Shown here: positions 24,116 through 31,110 of the stretch, piece after piece
Layout of the letters: each line of letters begins with the position of its first letter
How positions within the stretch are numbered: the first letter of the stretch is position 1
DNA from: RGIG4140 sp045655105
GTDB lineage: Bacteria; Pseudomonadota; Alphaproteobacteria; CAAHEQ01; UBA3637
Length of the DNA stretch: 47,874 nucleotides
Direction: 5' to 3'
Assembly (NCBI GenBank): GCA_045655105.1
Contig: JAZOOQ010000022.1
Location: forward strand, 1 to 47,874
The notes under the pieces: generated by a model
Told to the model about the DNA's origin: nothing
What the model saw: the letters and a program-made list of their open reading frames with translations, nothing else
The model's database searches: none
Made by a program: the position numbers and the translations under genes

Positions 24116-24679
24116 AGAACCTTTGTTTTTTGAATTAAAATATGCTATAATTTGAGCTGATTTTTGCCCGCCGATAATTTTGTTATAGCTTCCTTTCCAA
24201 TTAAAATGTGCTATAATTGGTATTTGAAAAGTTGTTGAGCCGTCACCGTTATAGCTTCCTTTCCAGTTAAAATATGCTATAATCACGTAAACGACATACT
24301 AAAAGGTTTACCAGTTATAGCTTCCTTTCCAATTAAAATATGCTATAATATAAATTTGATTGCTTTGTCCCACCGCTGAGTTATAGCTTCCTTTCCAATT
24401 AAAATATGCTATAATGGGGACTCCGACCCAAAACTCTCCGACGAGGTTATAGCTTCCTTTCCAATTAAAATATGCTATAATAACTTGGTCCATGAAAAAG
24501 CCTACCGCTGCGTTATAGCTTCCTTTCCAATTAAAATATGCTATAATTCATATTTTACCGCTGATGCACAAAAAGAAGTTATAGCTTCCTTTCCAATTAA
24601 AATATGCTATAATATTTGTTACTTGAATATCAAAATAAATATCGTTATAGCTTCCTTTCCAATTAAAATATGCTATAAT
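24116..24679 (+). CRISPR. Type II-C CRISPR array: eight full repeats, one degenerate repeat, eight 30-nt spacers
   Basis: The 36-nt repeat starts GTTATAGCTTCCTTTCC and ends AATTAAAATATGCTATAAT. Full copies start at 24182, 24248, 24314, 24380, 24446, 24512, 24578 and 24644; all eight spacers are exactly 30 nt. Copy 1 has one change at repeat position 27 (A to G), copy 2 one at position 19 (A to G), copies 3-8 are identical. A further copy at 24116-24151 keeps only its last 19 bases. Repeat ends are inverted (GTTATAGC/GCTATAAT), and every copy ends in TGCTATAAT, an extended -10 box, as in Neisseria meningitidis, so each spacer probably has its own start about seven bases in. The tracrRNA complementarity shows that crRNA is read on the plus strand, toward cas2 and against the cas genes. 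Confidence 0.98.
24123..24151 (+). promoter_or_regulatory. Promoter within the degenerate first CRISPR repeat
   Basis: TTGTTT (24123-24128) and TATAAT (24146-24151), with a TGC extension, are separated by 17 bases. The -10 half is the retained repeat sequence; the -35-like hexamer lies in the half that has diverged from the repeat, where intact repeats have the poor match CTTCCT. Confidence 0.65.
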
Positions 24680-24681
24680 AG

Positions 24682-24726
24682 ATAAAGGATAACCTTTTGA
24701 TAAAAAAGATTATCCTTTATTTTTTT
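24682..24726 (+). terminator. Rho-independent terminator at the end of the CRISPR array
   Basis: A perfect 11-bp stem (ATAAAGGATAA 24682-24692 with TTATCCTTTAT 24710-24720) and a 17-nt loop are followed by six Ts. It starts only three bases after the last repeat and ends ten bases before the cas2 stop, so it stops crRNA transcripts from running antisense into cas2. Confidence 0.85.
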
Positions 24727-24736
24727 CAAGAAAAAA

Positions 24737-25066
24737 TCAAAGTAAAACAAGCTGTTCAGAGGCAACTTTTTCTTGTTTTTTCATGCTAGAAATCAAAATT
24801 TTCATACTGGTATATTGCTTTTCGGTTACAATCATCAAACGAACGCTCCCATGCCTCGGAAGGTATGTTTTCAGCCGTTTTTCATATTTATCCACCGTAT
24901 CTTGCCCTTTGCATAATCTTGCATAAACAGATAATTGCAACATATGATATCCATCCTTAAGCAGGCAATTCCTGAACCGACTCGCAACTCGGCGTTCTTC
25001 TTTTGTGAGAGTTGGAAGGTCAAAAAACACAATAATTCGCATAAATCGCTCTCCATATGTGGCCAT
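24737..25066 (-). CDS. cas2: CRISPR-associated endoribonuclease Cas2
   Basis: A 109-residue protein, the structural partner of Cas1 in spacer integration. The core IIVFFDLPTLTKEERR (about residues 10-26) has the catalytic-type Asp after the first strand. RLMIVTEKQYTSMKIL closes the domain as in type II-C Cas2 proteins. I kept the first ATG (25066), because GAGAT lies seven bases upstream and related proteins have a similar short head, but an internal ATG at residue 9 with GGAGAG upstream is possible. It lies two bases after cas1 and is the last gene of the cas9-cas1-cas2 operon, next to the array. Confidence 0.95.
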   Translation of the reverse strand: MATYGERFMRIIVFFDLPTLTKEERRVASRFRNCLLKDGYHMLQLSVYARLCKGQDTVDKYEKRLKTYLPRHGSVRLMIVTEKQYTSMKILISSMKKQEKVASEQLVLL

Positions 25067-25068
25067 TT

Positions 25069-25977
25069 TTATCTCTTTTTTGTGAACTTTTTGTGAATTT
25101 TAAATGTTGGCAATTTTAAATAAACAGCATCTTTGTTTTCAAAAGATTTCATTAATGATTGAACTTGATATTCGCATGCTTTTAAAAGGGTTATTTCTTC
25201 TTCCATCATTAAACAATTTTTTGTAAGCAATAAAACAAGCTCTTGTTTTTCTTTTGTTGTTAAAACATCCGACTTAAAGATCATATTCAAAACCAAAGCA
25301 TCCACAAATGGACGAAAAGGTTCAATCAAGTCATCTGCCAAATTATAATTATTAAGTTGATTATCATGATGAACGCCAATTGCCGGTATCAATCCACTGC
25401 CAACAATGGATCTTGCCAAAGCGCCACGCAAAATAGCATATCCATAATCAAGCGCTGCATTATGCACTGTGTTATCCCTGCGTGAAAAATCTTTAAACAC
25501 AGCATCCCAATAAATTCTTGCCGCATATCCTTCCAAATTTTCGGAATCCCCAGATTTAACTTGCTTTGCCATTTCAAAAAGAATATTTGCTTCTTTTTTA
25601 TCATAAAATGCCAAAACAGTTGCCTGATTAAAAATCTTTTGCCGAATGATTTGTTGCCAAATCTTTTTTTTAAGCGGTTCACTGGCAGATAATTGAGTTT
25701 TGGAATGAAGAGCATATCTTGAATGCGCTGCAAATGGAAACAAGGCCCCATTTGGGATATGCTTTTCATCACAGGTGAAAATAACAACTTTTCCTTCCAT
25801 ACAAGCCGATAATAACGCATGCGTTAAAGTAACTTGATGGTTTTCTAACACTATAACGGACACATCTTCAATCGGAAAAGTTAAAACCTCTTCCGTTTCA
25901 AGCGATTGATATTTCAGTTGCTTGTTTTTAAGCGTTAAAACAGCAGGGTTTGAAACATATAAAATCTGCCAACTCAT
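25069..25977 (-). CDS. cas1: CRISPR-associated endonuclease Cas1
   Basis: A 302-residue integrase subunit that, with Cas2, inserts new spacers. The N-terminal beta domain begins WQILYVSNPAVLTLKNKQLK. The C-terminal helical domain has the active-site region GLIPAIGVHHDNQLNNYNLADDLIEPFRP, of which HHDNQLNNYNLADDLIEP (about residues 207-225) holds the metal-binding His and Asp residues. An upstream Glu of the catalytic triad is expected in the EGYAARIYWDAVF segment (about residue 145). The length is typical of type II Cas1. Its start overlaps the end of cas9 by four bases. Confidence 0.97.
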   Translation of the reverse strand: MSWQILYVSNPAVLTLKNKQLKYQSLETEEVLTFPIEDVSVIVLENHQVTLTHALLSACMEGKVVIFTCDEKHIPNGALFPFAAHSRYALHSKTQLSASEPLKKKIWQQIIRQKIFNQATVLAFYDKKEANILFEMAKQVKSGDSENLEGYAARIYWDAVFKDFSRRDNTVHNAALDYGYAILRGALARSIVGSGLIPAIGVHHDNQLNNYNLADDLIEPFRPFVDALVLNMIFKSDVLTTKEKQELVLLLTKNCLMMEEEITLLKACEYQVQSLMKSFENKDAVYLKLPTFKIHKKFTKKR

Positions 25978-28900
25978 TTTTTGCGCTTTTTCTTTAATGA
26001 AAAGGTCATGCGTTTTTCATTTTTCACCTCAGCCAATTCTCCCAATGGGGAAACAACAAATTTTTTAATATAATCAAGAGATTTTGCCCCCACTCTATAT
26101 ATATTTTCCATTTTTTTAATAGGAGTATTTGTTTCTTCATCCATTTTTTTTGAAATAACAATAAATTTATTACTTCTATCATGTGACTTAATTAAAATTC
26201 TCCCACTATCACGATCCATCCCTGAATAATACCCTTCAACAAATTCTTCTCCTTTTCTGATTTTGATATAATCATCTAAAAAGAGAGAAAATTTGAATGA
26301 AAAAGTTTCATCCATTTCAATCCATTCAGATTCAGGTTTATTTGCAACAACAGCTTTATTTGGCAGATCCTTTTTGATTGTATCTGTCACATAAACAGGC
26401 ACAAGATAAAATTCTTCTTTTCCTTTACTATTCTTTTTTGAAAAAACATCTGTTCGAACCATATTGCCATTTCCAGCTAAGCCACCCCGAACATGAATAC
26501 CAGATTTCACTTTACTGGCATTATATTTTTCATTTTCAGGATTAATGGTTAAAATTGTTTCAAGATGAGCTTCGCCAGTTACTTTATGGCGTGGCGCTCT
26601 TGAAACAAAAATGATTTTCAATGCAGATAAAACATCTTCTCTAAAATTAGTCCACGGTGCATCAACCGCATTTTTAATTGCTTTATACCAAACATCACCA
26701 CTTTCTAATCCATGTTTTTTTGCGAAAGCAAATTTATTTTCAATTCGTTTTGAAATATTTGATAAATATTGCACCATTCCTTGTGTTGCACAGGCAATCA
26801 CAACGGCATCTTGCGCATGATGAAGATCATTTTCCTCCCTATTTTTATCAAGCCCCCATTGATGACGCAAAAAGCTTGTTAATGAACCATTCACACAATG
26901 GATTCTATTTTTAATATCCCATTTACTATTTGAAAAATCAATTCCTTCAGTTAAATATCGTTTGATATATAAAGCCATATATCTTGTATCATTAATATTA
27001 CGTTCTTTAAATCCTTCTTCATCTTCAAGTGTATAAGATACCCGCAACAACCGATTTCGTTTTGCCTTGTTTAAATGCAAAGAATTCACGCGCCCAACAA
27101 AATCATCCCATTTATTTTGGCTTGACAAATATTCAAATGGCGTTTGATTTGTTTTTTGTTGATTTTCGACTGTTAAACAAAGAACTTTGTTTGCTAAACT
27201 ATCATCCAATGATCTAGAATACGGCAAAATATGATCGATTTCACAATATCCAGTTTCGCATAAACGATGAATATCAATCGATTTGCCTGAATATATGCAC
27301 TTCCCTTCTTGTTCTTCATAAAGACGATATTTTAAAAGATTATTCCCCTTATTCTCAAACCCATGAGATAACAAGGCTTGTAATGCATTTTCTTTTTTAA
27401 CTCTGAATGCATCTTGTTCCTTTTTAATACGATTAATTTCCTCTCTTGAATGATACATATCTCTTGCAAGTTCAATATGAATCTCATCTGGTTCCCCATA
27501 TTTTCTTACAATAGCATTATAAATTTTTCTAAATTGAGAAACAGCACGGTTTACAGTTGGAACCGTCGTCCATTTATCTGGTTTAACTGCATCAAGATAA
27601 ATGCCTTTTTCTTTAACCAATGAATCTCCTGTTGATTTAAAATCATATCCAGCTTTTTCACAAGCTTCATTATATTTTAACCCTTCAAAAAGATATGGAT
27701 TTATTTTATTAATTGCTTTTAATGATAAATGCAAAAACTTTTTAAATGAAAGCGAAGATAAAGCTTCAACAGTTTCCTCACTTAAATTTAAATCTTTAAG
27801 TGCTTGCATAATACCTATATCATTTTTTTCCATTGCTATAATGGTAACAATTTTATCCAATAAATTTAAGTTGGTTTTAACTGTTTCAAAAACATCTTTT
27901 GAAAGAGCTTTTCTTATGGCATGATATCCGTTAAAAGAATAAAATGTTTTCCCCTCAGATTCTTTTTCCTCTTTATCTTTTTGATAATCAACATCAACAA
28001 ATTTTATCCCCTCATGTTTAGAGAATAATTTTTTGCGAATACTTGAATATTTCACATTTTCAGTTTCATAAAGCAATGATAAAAGTTGTTTTTTCTCATC
28101 TTCTGTTAAAAAACGCTTCACGCCTCCATCAAAAACACCAAAATGATTTATTTTTGATAATGCCACAAAAAGTTCAGCTGATGGGGCTTCTTTAGGGGCG
28201 CGTTTTTCTTTTGGCTCAAAAGTGCAATACCCCACCATTTCTCCAACGCTTTGAATATCTCGGTGCCTAAAAATAATTCCAGCAGTTTGAGGGTTTGTAT
28301 CATCCCTAGAACCAACTGTTTTTTTGTAAAGTGATTCTGAAAAATATCCCTCTTTTTGTTTTTCGTAAATCAAATTAATTTCTTTTCTGATTTCTTCCCT
28401 TGGAATAGAATTATTGTAACAAGGTTGTGTTTTTCCTGTTTTAGGATCTTTTTGTTCGCGGTTGCGCTTTGCGCCATTACCTGCTTTTAAAACAATCATC
28501 TCTGCTAAAGTTCTTCCGTCAAATCCCAAAGATTTATTTTCTTCAATTGCTTTTAAAACAGCACCCATTTCTTTATCTTTTCTTTCAACGGCTTTACGAT
28601 AAGATTTAAATCCGCGATGTTTTGCAATGTGTGTTAAAACTCGAACCAACTCTTGTTTAGAAAGCAATCTATCAAGAGCCTCAACTCTTAAATCCCACAC
28701 ATCTTTATTTTCTTTTTGCGTATACACTGTTTTTAATTCTTCAGGTGAGATAAGCCCTTCTTCAACAAAAACAGCTTTTAAATCTTGCATTCGGCGTGCT
28801 TTTCTTCGACACATGCGACGAGCCAATCTTTTTTCACGGCGGGGTGCTGCTAACGAAGAACCATCTTTTGGATTTTCAGCCCCTTGGAAACAACGAACCC

Positions 28901-29027
28901 CTAATCCTTTAATTTCTCCTTCTTGAATTTCGCCTGTTTCAGGGTCAAACTTTTCATTATCAAAATTAAGAACAGCCCATCCAATTGAAGCAATTCCAAC
29001 ATCAAATCCAAAAACTTGTTTTTTCAT
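25974..29027 (-). CDS. cas9: Type II-C CRISPR effector nuclease Cas9
   Basis: A compact 1017-residue Cas9. RuvC-I is FGFDVGIASIGWAV with catalytic D9; the Arg-rich bridge helix lies at about 63-84; RuvC-II is EIHIELARDM with E519; HNH is CEIDHILPYSRSLDDSLANK with H599, the later Asn in ENQQKTNQ about 622; RuvC-III is DLHHAQDAVVIA with H737 and D740. All catalytic residues are present, so both nuclease activities are expected. The size, HNH spacing and cas9-cas1-cas2 set without csn2 or cas4 place it in subtype II-C, with overall resemblance to the Neisseria/Campylobacter branch. The PAM-interacting region (about 850-1017) gives no PAM by reading. GGAGG precedes the ATG. The tracrRNA gene diverges upstream. 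Confidence 0.98.
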   Translation of the reverse strand: MKKQVFGFDVGIASIGWAVLNFDNEKFDPETGEIQEGEIKGLGVRCFQGAENPKDGSSLAAPRREKRLARRMCRRKARRMQDLKAVFVEEGLISPEELKTVYTQKENKDVWDLRVEALDRLLSKQELVRVLTHIAKHRGFKSYRKAVERKDKEMGAVLKAIEENKSLGFDGRTLAEMIVLKAGNGAKRNREQKDPKTGKTQPCYNNSIPREEIRKEINLIYEKQKEGYFSESLYKKTVGSRDDTNPQTAGIIFRHRDIQSVGEMVGYCTFEPKEKRAPKEAPSAELFVALSKINHFGVFDGGVKRFLTEDEKKQLLSLLYETENVKYSSIRKKLFSKHEGIKFVDVDYQKDKEEKESEGKTFYSFNGYHAIRKALSKDVFETVKTNLNLLDKIVTIIAMEKNDIGIMQALKDLNLSEETVEALSSLSFKKFLHLSLKAINKINPYLFEGLKYNEACEKAGYDFKSTGDSLVKEKGIYLDAVKPDKWTTVPTVNRAVSQFRKIYNAIVRKYGEPDEIHIELARDMYHSREEINRIKKEQDAFRVKKENALQALLSHGFENKGNNLLKYRLYEEQEGKCIYSGKSIDIHRLCETGYCEIDHILPYSRSLDDSLANKVLCLTVENQQKTNQTPFEYLSSQNKWDDFVGRVNSLHLNKAKRNRLLRVSYTLEDEEGFKERNINDTRYMALYIKRYLTEGIDFSNSKWDIKNRIHCVNGSLTSFLRHQWGLDKNREENDLHHAQDAVVIACATQGMVQYLSNISKRIENKFAFAKKHGLESGDVWYKAIKNAVDAPWTNFREDVLSALKIIFVSRAPRHKVTGEAHLETILTINPENEKYNASKVKSGIHVRGGLAGNGNMVRTDVFSKKNSKGKEEFYLVPVYVTDTIKKDLPNKAVVANKPESEWIEMDETFSFKFSLFLDDYIKIRKGEEFVEGYYSGMDRDSGRILIKSHDRSNKFIVISKKMDEETNTPIKKMENIYRVGAKSLDYIKKFVVSPLGELAEVKNEKRMTFSLKKKRKK

Positions 29028-29048
29028 TCAAATACCTCCATAAATAAC

Positions 29049-29077
29049 TTGACTATTTTTATAACATTGTTTATTAT
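29049..29077 (+). promoter_or_regulatory. Promoter of the tracrRNA
   Basis: TTGACT (29049-29054) and TATTAT (29072-29077) are spaced by 17 bases, predicting a start near 29084. The elements lie 22-50 bases from the cas9 ATG, so the divergent cas9 promoter must overlap or lie close. Confidence 0.7.
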
Positions 29078-29083
29078 GAATGT

Positions 29084-29190
29084 ATATAAAAAATGTTATT
29101 ATGTTTTAATTGGAAAGGAAGCTATAATAAACATTTTTTGTGTAAGGCTCTGACTAGAACGGCTTGCTGTTCTAGTCATCCTTTTATTTA
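29084..29190 (+). ncRNA. tracrRNA of the type II-C system
   Basis: The stretch 29104-29127 (TTTTAATTGG then AAAGGAAGCTATAA) is the exact reverse complement of repeat positions 2-25, a 24-nt perfect anti-repeat with no bulge. It is followed by a small T-rich hairpin (ACA/TGT), an AAGGCTC linker, and a strong 9-bp hairpin, GACTAGAAC (29152-29160) with GTTCTAGTC (29169-29177). A weak T run ends the RNA near 29186-29190. The total, about 105 nt, fits a primary tracrRNA that RNase III would trim within the duplex. It is transcribed away from cas9, toward the ABC-F gene that starts 13 bases later. Ends are predicted, not measured. Confidence 0.92.
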
Positions 29191-29202
29191 GAAGAAAAAA
29201 CC

Positions 29203-31008
29203 ATGGCAGAAATTCAAGCACCTTGTTATTCAATTAAAAATATGCATCTTCATTTTGGGCTTAATCCTCTTTTTGAAGACGTTTCCTTGCATATTAAAAA
29301 AGGCGATAAAATTTGTTTGATTGGGCGAAATGGCTCTGGCAAATCAACCTTGCTTAAAATTATTGCTGGCATAATTGATATTGACGAAGGGGAAATTTAT
29401 TCTGAACCAGGGCTAAAAATTGCTTATATGAATCAAGAATCCGATTTATCTGGTTTTGATACGTTAAAAAATTATATTTTAAGTGGACTTCAAAACCCTC
29501 AAGAAGAAGGTTATAAAGCAGATATTTTAATTGATGAATTGGATATTCTAGCATCTCAAGATGTTCAAACTGCTTCTGGAGGCGAGAAAAAAAAGGCTGC
29601 TCTTGCCCATACATTAGTTCAAGAACCTGATGTTTTATTATTAGACGAACCCACCAACCATTTAGATATTTCAACCATTGAAAAGCTTGAAAATATTATC
29701 AAAAATTTTTCCGGCGCCGTTATTGTTATCAGCCATGATCGCCGTTTTTTAACGAATATTTCAACATCAACATTATGGCTCGATCGTGGCAAAATGCATG
29801 CCAATGATAAAGGATATGCATTTTTTAATGAGTGGCAAGAAGAAATCATTAATCAAGAAATTATTGAACAAAAAAATCTTAATAAACGCATTCAAGAAGA
29901 AACAGAATGGTTGCATAAAGGCGTGACCGCTCGACGCAAACGCAATATGGGTCGTTTGCGCCGATTAATTGCTTTACGTGAAGAAAGAAGAAATCAAATC
30001 AAACAGGTTGGAAAAGTTAAAATGGAAGCCGACAAAGGATCCATTCAATCAAAAATGATTTCTGAAGCAAAACATATTTCAAAATCATTTGGTAATCGAT
30101 TGATTGTAGATAACTTTTCAACCCGCATTTTAAGAGGAAACAAGATCGGCATTGTTGGTCCAAATGGAGCTGGTAAATCAACACTCATCAAATTATTAAC
30201 CAAGCGATTAGAACCAGACAGTGGGTTTGTGCGCATTGCTAAAAATTTGGAAGAAGGATATTTTGACCAAAACCGAATCGAATTAGACCCCAAAAAAACA
30301 TTATGGAAAACATTATGCCCAGAAGGAGATCACATTTTTGTGCGTGGAGCATATCGCCATGTTGTTTCATATTTAAAAGATTTTTTATTCACTTCTGCTC
30401 AAGCAAACTCTCCAGTAGGTATTTTATCTGGGGGAGAAAAAAACAGGTTAATGTTAGCTCTGATTTTATCTAAACCAAGCAATTTTTTAGTATTAGATGA
30501 ACCAACTAATGATTTGGATATTGATACTCTTGATTTATTGCAAGAAGTTCTTGATGAATATGATGGCACCGTGTTAATTGTGAGCCATGATCGTGACTTT
30601 TTAGATAAAGTTGCCGTTTCATTGTTATATATGAAAGGGGATGGAAAGGTTATTGAGCATGTTGGAACATATTCTGAATTAATTGACTCATTAAAACAAA
30701 CTGAACCTAAAAAAATTGTTCAAAAAGAAAAAGCTAAAGAAATAACTTTAGCAAAAGAACCCTCTATTCAAAAACAAAAAAAACTCACATTCACACAAAA
30801 ACATCAGCTTGAAAAATTGCCCTCTGAAATTGAAGCTCTCACAAAAAAAGCATCCATATTAGAAGAAAAATTAAATGATCCTTCCTTCTATCAAAAAAGC
30901 ATTGATGACTTCAATAAAACAGCTCAAGCACTTGCTTTAATTAAAGCTGAAATTGAAGAAAAAGAAACCTTGTGGTTAGAACTTGAAATATTGGCAAACG
31001 AGAGCTAA
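29203..31008 (+). CDS. uup: ABC-F family ATPase, Uup-like
   Basis: A 601-residue soluble protein with two ABC domains and no membrane segment. The first has Walker A GRNGSGKST (about residue 42), signature SGGEKKKAAL and Walker B LLLDEPTNHLD; the second has GPNGAGKST, LSGGEKNRLML and LVLDEPTNDLD. Between them is the charged ABC-F linker (WLHKGVTARRKRNMGRL). The C-terminus (about 525-600) is a coiled coil typical of Uup. ABC-F proteins act on the ribosome; Uup is linked to translation and to precise excision in E. coli. The ATG lies just behind the tracrRNA terminator with only a weak ribosome site, so its transcription may depend on read-through or an internal promoter. Confidence 0.9.
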   Translation: MAEIQAPCYSIKNMHLHFGLNPLFEDVSLHIKKGDKICLIGRNGSGKSTLLKIIAGIIDIDEGEIYSEPGLKIAYMNQESDLSGFDTLKNYILSGLQNPQEEGYKADILIDELDILASQDVQTASGGEKKKAALAHTLVQEPDVLLLDEPTNHLDISTIEKLENIIKNFSGAVIVISHDRRFLTNISTSTLWLDRGKMHANDKGYAFFNEWQEEIINQEIIEQKNLNKRIQEETEWLHKGVTARRKRNMGRLRRLIALREERRNQIKQVGKVKMEADKGSIQSKMISEAKHISKSFGNRLIVDNFSTRILRGNKIGIVGPNGAGKSTLIKLLTKRLEPDSGFVRIAKNLEEGYFDQNRIELDPKKTLWKTLCPEGDHIFVRGAYRHVVSYLKDFLFTSAQANSPVGILSGGEKNRLMLALILSKPSNFLVLDEPTNDLDIDTLDLLQEVLDEYDGTVLIVSHDRDFLDKVAVSLLYMKGDGKVIEHVGTYSELIDSLKQTEPKKIVQKEKAKEITLAKEPSIQKQKKLTFTQKHQLEKLPSEIEALTKKASILEEKLNDPSFYQKSIDDFNKTAQALALIKAEIEEKETLWLELEILANES

Positions 31009-31044
31009 AAAACTTAAAAAAAATCTTAATTTTTTTCACCTCTG

Positions 31045-31072
31045 TTGCTTGCTTTTTGTTTCTTTTTATAAT
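31045..31072 (+). promoter_or_regulatory. Candidate promoter of the CPA2 antiporter gene
   Basis: TTGCTT (31045-31050) and TATAAT (31067-31072) are spaced by 16 bases. The predicted start is about 30 bases before the ATG. Confidence 0.5.
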
Positions 31073-31110
31073 AAAAAATAAAGAAAAGAAAATTCAAAAA
31101 GGGGACCAAT

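Noticed and set aside
24308..24493. Open frame with repeated peptide IIAYFNWKGSYN
   Set aside because: It is the CRISPR repeat read on the minus strand; each unit is repeat plus spacer, with no ribosome site.
24485..24685. Plus-strand frame with repeated VIASFPIKICYN
   Set aside because: It is the same CRISPR array read on the plus strand.
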